From: Mycobacterium sp. OTB74
GTDB taxonomy: Bacteria > Actinomycetota > Actinomycetes > Mycobacteriales > Mycobacteriaceae
Length of the DNA stretch: 64,000 nt
NCBI RefSeq assembly: GCF_029892685.1
Contig: NZ_JARXVD010000008.1
Location: 124,001-188,000 of the forward strand
Reading direction: 5' to 3'
In this document: piece after piece, positions 16,985 through 25,828 of the stretch
Position numbering within the stretch: the stretch's first letter is position 1
Layout: the number at the start of each line of letters is the position of its first letter
Program-made: the position numbers and the translations under genes
The notes under the pieces: generated by a model
Databases searched by the model: none
Told to the model about the DNA's origin: nothing
Seen by the model: the letters and a program-made list of their open reading frames with translations, nothing else

Positions 16985-17457
16985 CGCCCACCGCCCTGGC
17001 GAAAGCTCAGCGCGGTGCACACGTCCTCGATATCTGGCGAAGTACGCCCGGCAAGATCGGCGAGTGACCAAGCCACGCGCAGCGTCCTGTCAACACCGCG
17101 GATACTCAACTGCCCGCTGTCGAGCGAGGAACGCAGCGGAGCCATCGCCTCCCGACTGGGGCGAAAACTTCGGCGCAGCAATGGTCCTGGTACTTCCGCG
17201 TTGGTCCGAACGCCTACTACCTTCCAGCGATCTGCCGCGGCCGCGCGTGCCGCCGCGACCCGCGCCCGCACGTCACCAGACGATTCTGCGGCTTGGTCTG
17301 CGAACGCGCCGGCAAGCACCGGATGCATCTCGACCTGTAGATCGACCCGGTCCATCAGGGGGCCGGACAACTTACCCAGATATCGGCGGCGGTCCGACGA
17401 CGGGCAAACGCAGTCTCGCGGGTTAGGCGGAGCGCAAGGGCATGGGTTCGCGGCCAT
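16981..17457 (-). pseudogene. yifB: yifB (comM), 3' part, separated from its 5' part by the island
   Basis: Encodes the last ~157 residues of the Mg-chelatase-like AAA+ protein YifB/ComM, starting at MAANPCPCAPPNPRDCVC and running through RRYLGKLSGPLMDRVDLQ and the C-terminal helices to TGA. The 5' part lies at 42930-43959 and ends in FQLV. Joining FQLV to AANPCPC restores the standard motif of this family, which locates the insertion to within a few bases of 17457. The open frame continues upstream into element DNA without an evident start. Confidence 0.93.
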
Positions 17458-17519
17458 CTTGTGAACACGGTTTTGGCGTGTTCGGTGACCGACTTCGACA
17501 GAAACGTGCCTACGTTGAG

Positions 17520-19016
17520 ATGGTGCAATCACCTGATCCCGACCAGCCCGCGACCCCGGTGATGTCCTGGTCACTTCATCAGACCCGCACTGCCATCGAG
17601 GCGGCCGATGACTGGATGCCCCACCGAGAAATGGCGGCGAGCGCGTGGAAGCGCTGGCGAGCAGATTCGGCGATCCCCGGGGGAACACCGTTTCTGCTGT
17701 CGCCTGAGATGACATACGACGTTGCGCTGAATACGTTCTTCTACTCACCGGACATGCTCCGCGCGCGCCGCTCTACCCGTATTGGTTACGCGGGCGATCT
17801 AAAGCGCTTCCTCACGTTCCTCCACCACAACCGAGGCGGAACCGACTGGCGAAATGCTGAAGAAAACGATCACCGCGCATATCTGGTGTGGCGTCGGGAA
17901 GACCCTGACGGACCAAGAGTCAGTGACTCAACGTGGGACCGCGAACTCAGCGCCGTCAATCGGTTTTACAACTGGCAACTGAGACAGGGCAATGTCCGTG
18001 TCAGCCCAATTCCTCAGCGGAACTACCGATTTTCGGGTCGATCGGGACCTCGAACAGCTGAGCCCGGACAAACAGCCGCGACATATTCTCATGGTCGACG
18101 TCGAGAACGTATTCAATGGTTCGCTGCATCGTCATACAGACTGTGGCGCGACGTCGGCGTTCGTGGGTATGACCGTGATGGGTTGCCGGACAGTACTTTT
18201 CGTGGACGATGGGCCGCCCGGAATGCAACTTTCGTTGACCTTATGGTCCGCACAGGCATGAGGCTGGCAGAGCAGGCGTCACTGACCACGTTTGAGATAC
18301 CCGGTGCAGACCGAGGCGGTGGCTACCGGCGGTTCTGGTTGCCCGAGGCAATTGCGAAAGGACGGTCCGCACGATGGGTGTACGTGCCGATGTCGGTACT
18401 CCGGGCGATCGCCGAGTACGTGGAGATGGATCGGTGTTCGGTTGTTGATCGGGCGCGTGCGGCCGGCGCCTACCAGCAGTTGCCGGAGTCGTCATTCGTT
18501 GTCGATGGCGATACCGGCAAAGCCTGGACGCCGGGCCGCGCGACCAGAGTCAAGGTTTCGCACTTGACACCGATCGAGCGTCGGGTTCTCTATGTCGAGA
18601 CCGATCTCGGCTTGGAACCAGCCGCACTCTGGCTCAGTGAATCCGGCGACCCTTTGTCAATATCATTGTGGAAGAGCATGTTTCGTGACGCGAATAGACG
18701 CTGTCAACGAGCGGGAGTGGACCTTCACGGGCACGCGCACATGCTGCGACACACATTCGCGGTCTTGACGTTGGAGCAGATGCAACGCGGCCACATCGCT
18801 TCGTTGTCGAACATGAGCCCAGACGAAAGAGGCCACTACACACGCATTTTCGGCGACCCGCTCGACTGGGTCAGATGTCGGTTAGGGCATGCCAGTGTGA
18901 CCACCACTCAGATATATCTGCATGCGCTGGAGGAACTCGAAATGGAGACCCGCATGAAGCTGGTGCCCGATGCATGGGACGACCCGCGAATCGCCGACCC
19001 GGGCGGCCAGCAATGA
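17520..19016 (+). CDS. tyrosine recombinase 1 of the island (TnpA-like)
   Basis: A 498-residue site-specific recombinase. The catalytic domain is complete: Arg in RTGMRLAEQ (~residue 247), HMLRHTFA (~407), LGHASVTTTQIY with the nucleophilic Tyr (~466). An N-terminal SAM-like core-binding region spans about residues 70-170. The open frame reaches back to 17442 across the yifB border, so the start at 17520 (or 17562) inside the element is preferred. It is the first of four genes joined by ATGA overlaps. It presumably integrates and excises the island with recombinases 2 and 3. Confidence 0.9.
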   Translation: MVQSPDPDQPATPVMSWSLHQTRTAIEAADDWMPHREMAASAWKRWRADSAIPGGTPFLLSPEMTYDVALNTFFYSPDMLRARRSTRIGYAGDLKRFLTFLHHNRGGTDWRNAEENDHRAYLVWRREDPDGPRVSDSTWDRELSAVNRFYNWQLRQGNVRVSPIPQRNYRFSGRSGPRTAEPGQTAATYSHGRRRERIQWFAASSYRLWRDVGVRGYDRDGLPDSTFRGRWAARNATFVDLMVRTGMRLAEQASLTTFEIPGADRGGGYRRFWLPEAIAKGRSARWVYVPMSVLRAIAEYVEMDRCSVVDRARAAGAYQQLPESSFVVDGDTGKAWTPGRATRVKVSHLTPIERRVLYVETDLGLEPAALWLSESGDPLSISLWKSMFRDANRRCQRAGVDLHGHAHMLRHTFAVLTLEQMQRGHIASLSNMSPDERGHYTRIFGDPLDWVRCRLGHASVTTTQIYLHALEELEMETRMKLVPDAWDDPRIADPGGQQ

Positions 19017-20839
19017 GTCGGCGCGGTACTACTGGTCCTGGTCGTCCATCGAAACTCCCCGCAGGTAATTACGATCCGGCGCCCCCGGTTGCCTCTACAC
19101 CGAGGGGGCTCGTCGTTGATTTTGTTGGCGAAGATGGCCGTCAGTGCAATTTCGATGTCTCGGCGCTGCCATTGCGCGGCTGGCACGAAAGTTTGGCGCA
19201 AAGCTGGGCCAACCGGTTAGGGCCGGCGGGCCCGCTCAGGACACGAAGCTCTGCTGAGGGCGCATGGGGCCGGGTGTGCCACTTCATGCGGTTCCTTGCC
19301 GGCCTACCAAAGTCGCCACGAACTCCTGGTGATCTGCGCGCCAAGCACATCGACGCCTACCTGCGGCATTGTGAATCAACGAGCACACCGCTCGCCGCGG
19401 CCCTGGGCCTACGCTCTGTTGGCCTCACGTTTGCCACAGTGCCCCTGCGTGAGCTGGTGATGACCGAAGTTGTCGAGCGAATGCGTCCGCGGCAGCCGAC
19501 ACGTGCCAGGCCCCTATCGGGATATTCGGACGGCGAGTTCAGCCGGATCGTCAAGGCAGCGCGGTCAGATGTCGTCGCCTTACGCAAGCGACTCGACACA
19601 CCCATACAGGCACATGCGGGAGAAGCCGCGATCCTGGAAGACATACAACGAACCGGCTACGTACCTTTCACCCCTCAGCTCACGATGTGGGAGCAGCAAC
19701 GGGCCCGCCTCAGCCTGGCCGAGAAGATATTTGCGACGCGCCACGATGTCATACCCATGCTGGTCCTGTTGGTGGCCTCCACCGGCTGGAACGTAGAGGT
19801 CATCAAAGACCTCCCGCACGAGCACAACGTGATCGACGGCCTCGCCGTCAGTTTGGAGATCACCAAGCGCCGCCGCGGTGCCGGCCAATGGCACCAAACC
19901 GTCACTTGGGAAATTGGGCCACCCGGGAGAGAACTGCACACTCCCGGCGGTGTCTATTTGCTGTTGCACCGCCTCATGGCACCAGCCCGCAACTCACTTG
20001 CCGAACCCAGCTTCTGGGCCGTATGGAGCCCGCAGCGTAGCCGAACAGACGAACCCGACTGCCGTAATCCTTTCTCCCACCAACTCAGCGGCGATTTCCG
20101 AAATCGCGATTGGACCGAACCACATGATCTGCGGGCCGACGCGCAACCCGGAACACTCGGCAGCTCAAACGCCACCAACCAGATTGGCCCACCATTGGGT
20201 TTGAATTTCAACCGATTGAAGACGAGTGTCGACGTCCGGCGCACACGTCAGCTCGGTGGCCACCTTCCATCCGCGGCCCGCAGCAACAGCGTCACCGTAC
20301 TGTTCAGGAACTACCTGTCTGGCGACCAAAGCACGATCGAGTGGGCACAAGATGTCATGGCAGACACGCTTGTCGAGGTTGAGACAGCAGCACTCGACGC
20401 CCACCATCGGCTGCTGGAACAGACCGGACGCACGTCCCTACAGGTAGTAACCGCAGAGACGGCCCGGACCGGCGAATCCGCGCTAGAGTCGGCAGCGAAG
20501 GGATCACAGGACGCCGCGTGGTCGAAATGTGTGGACCACAACCATCATCCGATAACTGGACGCCGCTGCTCATCGTCGTTTCTTGACTGTTTCAGCTGCG
20601 GAAACTGTCTCGTGACTGGTGACCACCTTCCCGGCTTGCTGGGTCTACTCGATGCGCTCGACGCCCGCCGACACCACATGGATGAGGCTGCCTGGTGGAA
20701 GCGGTATGGCCCGACCTGGGCCGCGATCCGGCACGAAGTCCTACCCAAATTCAGTCCGGCCGAGGTCGCCCAAGCCGAGCAGAACAAGCCGACCAACAAT
20801 CTTCTCGACCTTGTCGAACCGAGATGGGAGCACCCATGA
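19013..20839 (+). CDS. tyrosine recombinase-like protein 2 of the island
   Basis: A 608-residue protein overlapping the previous gene by ATGA. It has a core-binding-like N-terminal half and a recombinase-like C-terminal half, but the first catalytic Arg region reads VASTGWNVEVIKDL with Asn where Arg is expected, and the HxxR box is not obvious (LKTSVDVRRTRQLGG). A C-terminal cysteine cluster (DCFSCGNCLV) may bind zinc. It may be a structural or regulatory recombinase subunit rather than a catalytic one. The first open-frame ATG at 18875 lies inside gene 1 and was not used. Confidence 0.8.
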   Translation: MSRRGTTGPGRPSKLPAGNYDPAPPVASTPRGLVVDFVGEDGRQCNFDVSALPLRGWHESLAQSWANRLGPAGPLRTRSSAEGAWGRVCHFMRFLAGLPKSPRTPGDLRAKHIDAYLRHCESTSTPLAAALGLRSVGLTFATVPLRELVMTEVVERMRPRQPTRARPLSGYSDGEFSRIVKAARSDVVALRKRLDTPIQAHAGEAAILEDIQRTGYVPFTPQLTMWEQQRARLSLAEKIFATRHDVIPMLVLLVASTGWNVEVIKDLPHEHNVIDGLAVSLEITKRRRGAGQWHQTVTWEIGPPGRELHTPGGVYLLLHRLMAPARNSLAEPSFWAVWSPQRSRTDEPDCRNPFSHQLSGDFRNRDWTEPHDLRADAQPGTLGSSNATNQIGPPLGLNFNRLKTSVDVRRTRQLGGHLPSAARSNSVTVLFRNYLSGDQSTIEWAQDVMADTLVEVETAALDAHHRLLEQTGRTSLQVVTAETARTGESALESAAKGSQDAAWSKCVDHNHHPITGRRCSSSFLDCFSCGNCLVTGDHLPGLLGLLDALDARRHHMDEAAWWKRYGPTWAAIRHEVLPKFSPAEVAQAEQNKPTNNLLDLVEPRWEHP

Positions 20840-22923
20840 GCACGGCTCAACCGCGACCGAAGCGCGACGACCTCGACTCGGTATACGTATTCCACGGTCG
20901 GCCCTTGCGGCCCGGCACTGACCTCGCTGATACAGCACAGTTCAAAGACGACGTCTGGCAGCTTTCGCCAGCGACACTGCAAGGCCATGGGCGCGGTCTT
21001 GCCTTACGTTTCAACACCATTCCCACGCGCCACCAACGGACAGTGAAGCTGCTGTGTTATGGCTTCCTCTCAGGCCCGCTCCCGCCCAATGAAATTCAGC
21101 AAAGCGTTAGCTCCGTCTCCACCAACTTCTACCGCCTGCGCGTCTTCCTACGGTGGCTTTCGACGGAATATCCTGACCTCGACGTCGGGCAGGTCGATCT
21201 ACCGATTCTGCAGGAGTATCTGCAGTACACGATCATTCGGTTTCGCGCGCCGTCAGAAGCCCACGGCCACCGTGCAGCAGTCCGCATGCTGTGGCGTTAC
21301 CGCTTGAGTTTAGAGAACAACCCGCTGCGAGCAGATCCTCAATTGATCGACGGCTGGGTTGGCCCGTATGCGCGAAGGACCGAGAACTCGACGTCGAGAA
21401 TCCCCGAAGAGGTGCACAGCCGTGTCCTGGTGTGGGCGTTGCGGTTTGTCAATGACTTCAGCGAGGACATCTTCATTGCTATCAACGCGTGGGATCGCAT
21501 TCGCGATACCCATCGCCTTCCCGACGGTGCACCGTTCGCGGCACGATTCGAGTTGCCAGGCAAATTGGATTGCTACTTGCAGATACGAATTGATGAAGGT
21601 AAGCCCTTGCCCGGGTACAACGGCCAACCATCAATCTTGTCTATTGCACGCAACGCTGGGTGCACGAGAGAAACGGTGGTGCGCCACTTCGCCGACGTCG
21701 AATCCGCCGCTGCCGCCGTCGGGGTCTCGGACTACGCATGCCTCGACGTCCAACTGCGCGGTCGTATCGATGGGCAGCCATGGCTTGAGGGTGTCTCCCT
21801 CGACCCGGTTGCCGACGACTCGCTGACAGTCCTCACACAGATGCTGCAGGCCGCCTGCTACATCGTGGTTGCGTTCTTGTCCGGAATGCGTGACGCCGAA
21901 GTCAAGCACCTGCGCGCCGGCTGCGCCACTACGATCCGCGATGGAAACCACACACCGTACCGATGGAAGGTCAATAGCCTTGCATTTAAAGGCGAAAACG
22001 ATGATGCGGGGGTACCAGCCACGTGGATTGTCGGCGAATCCGCGGCTCAGGCCATCGCGGTCTTGGAACGTGTTCATCAGGAACGCGGACAACACCGCAC
22101 CGACTGGCTACTCGCGCCGATCAAATGTGGTCCCGGAGTCGGATCAACCGGCCGTAATGGAAATCTCGCGATGACCGCGGCGGGAACAAACCGTCAGCTA
22201 AACCGATTTGTCACGTGGATCAACGACTATTGCGCCGCCAACGGCCGCGCCGACGGCATTCCCGACGTCGACGGTGAACGGTGGCGGTTGAGTACCCGCC
22301 AGTTTCGGCGCACCCTCGCCTGGTACATCGCGCGGCGACCTGGCGGAGTCATCGCGGGTGCCATTGCCTACCGACATCACAGCGTGCAGATGTTCGAGGG
22401 TTACGCCGGCACAAGCGATTCCGGCTTCCGCGCGGAAGTCGAGGCAGAGGAAGCGCTGGCCCGCGGCGAACACTTACTAGCGATGGTCGATCGCCATGAA
22501 CATAATGGACTCGTAGGCCCGGCGGCCGCAGATGCCCACCGCCGACTGAACGAATTCGACCTCGCCACGTCTTTTCCCGGGCGCGTTGTCACCGACCGGC
22601 AACGCCTGTTACGCATCTTGAACAAGCACGACCCCGCGGTTTATCCCGGCCGCTACGTCACATGTGTGTACGACCACACCAAGGCCTTGTGTCGGGCCAA
22701 GAATGGAACTGATTCCTCACCAGATCTATCCGGTTGCAAACCGCTAAGCTGCGGCAACGTCGCGCTGTCGAGCAGCAACGTCGATGCGTGGAACGCGGAG
22801 TTGTCCGCGATTGACTCCGACCTGTCCCTGGGCGGCCCACTACCACCATTGCTGCACACGCAACTGGAGCAGAGGCGCGACCACATAAGTAGCTTCCTGG
22901 CCCGTCAGGGTGCACCAAAATGA
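20836..22923 (+). CDS. tyrosine recombinase 3 of the island (TnpB-like)
   Basis: A 695-residue recombinase starting at an ATGA overlap. Catalytic features are Arg in LSGMRDAEVKHL, RQFRRTLAWYI in place of the usual HxLRHTFA box, YRHHS and the candidate nucleophile in FEGYAG. A cysteine-containing C-terminal segment (GRYVTCVYD, SGCKPLSCGN) resembles the zinc-like tails of TnpB-type transposon recombinases. Three recombinases of unequal size in one operon with a small fourth protein are the organisation of Tn554-related elements. Confidence 0.85.
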   Translation: MSTAQPRPKRDDLDSVYVFHGRPLRPGTDLADTAQFKDDVWQLSPATLQGHGRGLALRFNTIPTRHQRTVKLLCYGFLSGPLPPNEIQQSVSSVSTNFYRLRVFLRWLSTEYPDLDVGQVDLPILQEYLQYTIIRFRAPSEAHGHRAAVRMLWRYRLSLENNPLRADPQLIDGWVGPYARRTENSTSRIPEEVHSRVLVWALRFVNDFSEDIFIAINAWDRIRDTHRLPDGAPFAARFELPGKLDCYLQIRIDEGKPLPGYNGQPSILSIARNAGCTRETVVRHFADVESAAAAVGVSDYACLDVQLRGRIDGQPWLEGVSLDPVADDSLTVLTQMLQAACYIVVAFLSGMRDAEVKHLRAGCATTIRDGNHTPYRWKVNSLAFKGENDDAGVPATWIVGESAAQAIAVLERVHQERGQHRTDWLLAPIKCGPGVGSTGRNGNLAMTAAGTNRQLNRFVTWINDYCAANGRADGIPDVDGERWRLSTRQFRRTLAWYIARRPGGVIAGAIAYRHHSVQMFEGYAGTSDSGFRAEVEAEEALARGEHLLAMVDRHEHNGLVGPAAADAHRRLNEFDLATSFPGRVVTDRQRLLRILNKHDPAVYPGRYVTCVYDHTKALCRAKNGTDSSPDLSGCKPLSCGNVALSSSNVDAWNAELSAIDSDLSLGGPLPPLLHTQLEQRRDHISSFLARQGAPK

Positions 22924-23312
22924 CTCGCCGCGTGAAGCTTCCCACCGACAACGCAGTGCGTTCGGCCCTCGACCGACTCCAAGCCGCAACAACATCCACG
23001 CCGCCTACGGTTGTCGCGCTGGCCAAAGAGGTCGGGTTAAGCAACTCGACCTTTTGGCGCCATTTTCCAGATGTCGCCCAGCGGGTAGCTGATACCCGCC
23101 GGAGAGCGCCAGAGCCCACGGCCACCAGCACCTCGGCAGCGGCCCGCTTCGATCCTGACGAAAATCGGCGGATTCGCGCCGAAAACTCCCACCTGCGTGA
23201 ACAACTGGCTATCGCCGCAGCCCACATCCAGTACCTCACCTTGGAAAATCACGGGTACCGCGAGCAACTCGAGCGGGCATCGGAGGTTACGCGACTCCCA
23301 AGGCGGTATTAG
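22920..23312 (+). CDS. small HTH/coiled-coil accessory protein (TnpC-like)
   Basis: A 130-residue protein coupled by ATGA to recombinase 3. The N-terminal half holds a helix-turn-helix (PTVVALAKEVGLSNSTFWRH) and the C-terminal half a coiled coil (ENRRIRAENSHLREQLAIAA and onward). This matches small accessory proteins that follow TnpB in Tn554-type transposons and set insertion orientation or frequency. It ends the recombinase operon, and its stop overlaps the stop of a convergent hydrolase relic. Confidence 0.8.
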   Translation: MTRRVKLPTDNAVRSALDRLQAATTSTPPTVVALAKEVGLSNSTFWRHFPDVAQRVADTRRRAPEPTATSTSAAARFDPDENRRIRAENSHLREQLAIAAAHIQYLTLENHGYREQLERASEVTRLPRRY

Positions 23313-23620
23313 TCGGCCAAGAACGCGTGTGCGCTGAGCAGGAACACTTCAGCGTGCTGTGAATGGGCGCCGTGGTTGGCGTCGGGGAGCAGCAAGAGAG
23401 TTACGTTGGGCAAGCGCTGCGCCAGGATGAACGCGTTAACTGCGTCGACGACCATGTCCTGGACACCGTGGACGATCAGGGTCGCTGCTGGATTGTTGCC
23501 AGCTGTCATAGCGGTCCGTGGCGGGAACCTGACCCCAGCCGCGGATCGCGTCCAGTTGCGCGGCGGCCGACTCCATCGACACGGGGTCGTCGCGATCGGT
23601 TACGCGGCGGCATCAATCAC
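23309..23620 (-). pseudogene. alpha/beta hydrolase, C-terminal relic with frameshift
   Basis: The end of an alpha/beta hydrolase is readable in two frames. One gives [20 protein letters not shown], the cap-to-core segment; the next gives [12 protein letters not shown] (the acid residue) and [12 protein letters not shown] (the catalytic His) to a TAA stop. A frame change near 23500 and loss of the nucleophile domain show it is not functional. It abuts a Crp-type relic on the opposite strand near 23606, so the two fragments were joined by rearrangement. Confidence 0.65.
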
Positions 23621-23776
23621 GAACTCACCCAGTCTGAATTCGCCCAACTTGTCGGTTCCACCCGCGAATCGGTGAACAAAGCGCTGGCCAACTTCGTCAC
23701 CCGGGCCTGGATCCGCCGGCAGGGCGAAACGATATTCATTTACGACTCGGAGGCACTCGCCAGACGCGCGAAGTAA
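23606..23776 (+). pseudogene. Crp/Fnr-type regulator, DNA-binding domain relic
   Basis: About 56 codons encode a Crp-family winged helix: [20 protein letters not shown] followed by [19 protein letters not shown] and a TAA stop. The cyclic-nucleotide-binding domain is missing and the frame merges upstream with hydrolase-relic sequence read on the other strand. It is a 3' gene fragment inside the island, unlikely to be expressed as a functional regulator. Confidence 0.65.
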
Positions 23777-23802
23777 CCCCGATCACTCCCGGCGGACCAA
23801 GT

Positions 23803-24264
23803 GTGTGGGGGCTCAATCAGCACCACAAATGGTTCCATGCAACCGCCGAGAGCACATCGATCCGCGCCTTCGAAATGTGCTCGTTCGGACGCCGGCACGT
23901 GTACCGGGACGGAATCATCTACCACGTCACCGAATTCAGCTACGACATCGGCTACGACGCGCACATGATGCACCAGAGTTTCGCAGCGACCGTGACCGAC
24001 GCAGCAGGCCGCATGGCCCGTGTGAACTCCGAAACCCTGGGCAGCGCTCAGGTGGGGCTCGATCCTGCGATCTATCTGAACGAAGCTGGCGTGCGGCTGC
24101 CGATCGACGGTGAGCCCGGATCGGGGTGGTGCGAATTCTGCTGGAACCGCAACTACTTCGATCGGGCGCGAGCATGTGAGCCGCTACGGCTAGGCCCCGA
24201 CACACCCCGCCCGCGCGACGGGTGTCAGTCGCGCAGACCAGGGTGGCCGTCCTGGTGCCAGTGA
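23803..24264 (+). pseudogene. C-terminal fragment of an uncharacterised protein
   Basis: An open frame of about 153 codons with good coding character, including GRRHVYRDGIIYHVTEFSYD and GEPGSGWCEFCWNRNYF. It resembles the C-terminal half of a large uncharacterised family common near mycobacterial lipid-degradation genes (a DUF7064-type match is my recollection and not verified). The frame is open upstream to the Crp relic with no ribosome site, and the downstream end reads into RRPGWPSWCQ, which looks non-native. It is probably a truncated gene at a rearrangement point. Confidence 0.5.
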
Positions 24265-24321
24265 TAGCCATCAGGAGCGAGAGCTCAACTCGCCACCGCA
24301 AGGTCAATCGGAGAAATCGGG

Positions 24322-25455
24322 CTACAGCCCGTAGCTCTTTCCGATGATCTCGCGCTGGATTCCGTTGGCGCCGCCGTAGATCGGGGGTGCGAGCGCCTTT
24401 CGGACCTGCATCTCCATCCCGTATTCCACGGTGTAGCCGTTGCCGCCCATCAGTTGAACGCCTTCGAGAGCAACGGCTTTGGCGACCTCGGTACATTTGA
24501 GCTTGGCCATGGCCCCTTCCCGGGCGAGCTGATCTTCCAGGCCGGCGTCGATCTGTGTCGCGACGTGGTAGACGAACGCGCGGCAATATTCGATTTCTGT
24601 GGCCAGGTCGGCGATCGTATGCCGTACTGCCTGGAATGAGCCGATCGGCCTGCCGAACTGTTCACGAGTCCGCACGTAGGCGATGGTGTCTTCAAGCGAG
24701 CGACGGGCAGCTCCGAGCGACATGGCTGCAATGATCAGCCGCTCCACGTTGAGTCCGCGCATCAGGCGATGCCAGGCGTCGCCGATCCCCCCCACCACGT
24801 TCTCGACCGGCACCGACACATCGGTGAAGAACACTTCATTGACCGTGTGCCCGTCCATCGTCTTGATCGGCCGAATCTCCAGCCCCGGAGCAGTCGTCGA
24901 CAAATATACCAATGTCAATCCGTTGTGCTTGCCGACATCCGGGTCGGTACGGGTGAGCACCAACAGATGATCGGCAAGGTGCGCGGCGGTGATCCAGGTC
25001 TTTTGGCCATTGACCACAAACCGGTCCCCGTCCCGGACAGCGCGTGTGGCTACAGCGCTGAGATCGGAGCCCGCCCCCGGCTCAGATAACGCAATGGCCT
25101 CGAAGTTCCCCTTACACAGGTTGCCAAGGACTTCCTGCTTCTGGCGGTCATTTCCGTGACGCAGGTAGGTTTGCCCCGCGGTCAGTCCCGTCCCGTACGC
25201 ATGGATGGGTGCCTGACCACGCGCGGTCTCCTCCAGGAAGATGCATTCTTCGACCATCCCGGCGCCTCCTCCGCCGTATTCGGCGGGCAGCGATACGCCC
25301 AACCATCCCAACTCTGCGAAGGACTTCAATAGTCGCGGACTGTTGGACAAGGCGCCGCCGTCGGTGAGCTCCAGCCGTTGTTCGGCAGTGGCACAGTTCT
25401 TTTCGCAGAACTGCTCGATGGCCGTGGCGAACTGTTGCTGATCTGTGGTGAGCAT
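24322..25455 (-). CDS. acyl-CoA dehydrogenase (FadE type)
   Basis: A 377-residue FAD enzyme that introduces the alpha-beta double bond in an acyl-CoA. Seen are the FAD-binding ALSEPGAGSDL and KTWITAAHLAD, the helical C-terminal domain (TREQFGRPIGSFQAV) and LMGGNGYTVEYGM. The usual YEGTxxIQ active-site loop is YGGANGIQ, so the standard catalytic Glu is absent there; steroid-type FadE subunits often place the base elsewhere or act as heteromers. The ATG at 25455 follows an AGAGG site. A FadR-like palindrome lies 19 bp upstream of it. Confidence 0.9.
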   Translation of the reverse strand: MLTTDQQQFATAIEQFCEKNCATAEQRLELTDGGALSNSPRLLKSFAELGWLGVSLPAEYGGGGAGMVEECIFLEETARGQAPIHAYGTGLTAGQTYLRHGNDRQKQEVLGNLCKGNFEAIALSEPGAGSDLSAVATRAVRDGDRFVVNGQKTWITAAHLADHLLVLTRTDPDVGKHNGLTLVYLSTTAPGLEIRPIKTMDGHTVNEVFFTDVSVPVENVVGGIGDAWHRLMRGLNVERLIIAAMSLGAARRSLEDTIAYVRTREQFGRPIGSFQAVRHTIADLATEIEYCRAFVYHVATQIDAGLEDQLAREGAMAKLKCTEVAKAVALEGVQLMGGNGYTVEYGMEMQVRKALAPPIYGGANGIQREIIGKSYGL

Positions 25456-25473
25456 TGATACCTCTATTACAAT

Positions 25474-25484
25474 TGGTCTGACCA
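25474..25484. promoter_or_regulatory. GntR/FadR-type operator upstream of the acyl-CoA dehydrogenase
   Basis: TGGTC-T-GACCA is a perfect palindrome and matches the core of FadR/GntR operators (TGGTCNGACCA). It overlaps a TATGGT -10-like box on the minus strand and lies 19-29 bp from the gene's ATG. No GntR gene is in the window, so the regulator would be encoded elsewhere. Confidence 0.55.
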
Positions 25485-25828
25485 TAACGGTGGTTGCCAG
25501 TGTCCGCGCGCTCAGGACGGTGCTCGGTATGCAGGTTCTCCAGGCACGGAGGAGAATCTCCGGTCGAATTTGCTTGGGCTCGTGTGCAATTCGATTCAGT
25601 TGCGGGACGCTGATCGACGCGGCCAAGGCCTGCTGGCCTCAGCGTCCGGGATTTGGGGATACCCCGTTCGCGGCGACGTGAGTCCCAATTGATCGCTTCA
25701 TTGGTGCCCAGTGCTTCGACCGCCTACGATGTGGACAGGCCGGTCGAAGCAGGGCGCCGCGATGGGGATTGATCTGACTTGCAGGTGGATTGGTCCGCGC
25801 GATCTGTTCGATTTTGCGGTGGCCGGGT
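25485..25828. other. intergenic stretch, nothing recognised
   Basis: About 340 bp between the acyl-CoA dehydrogenase promoter and the end of the alcohol dehydrogenase gene. Open frames here are short and show no recognisable motif, ribosome site or third-position GC bias. No repeat or terminator with a T-run was seen. Confidence 0.5.

Noticed and set aside
17442..17519. Upstream extension of recombinase 1 to ATG 17442
   Set aside because: It would begin inside the yifB flank, outside the element, and the extra residues lack recombinase-like sequence.
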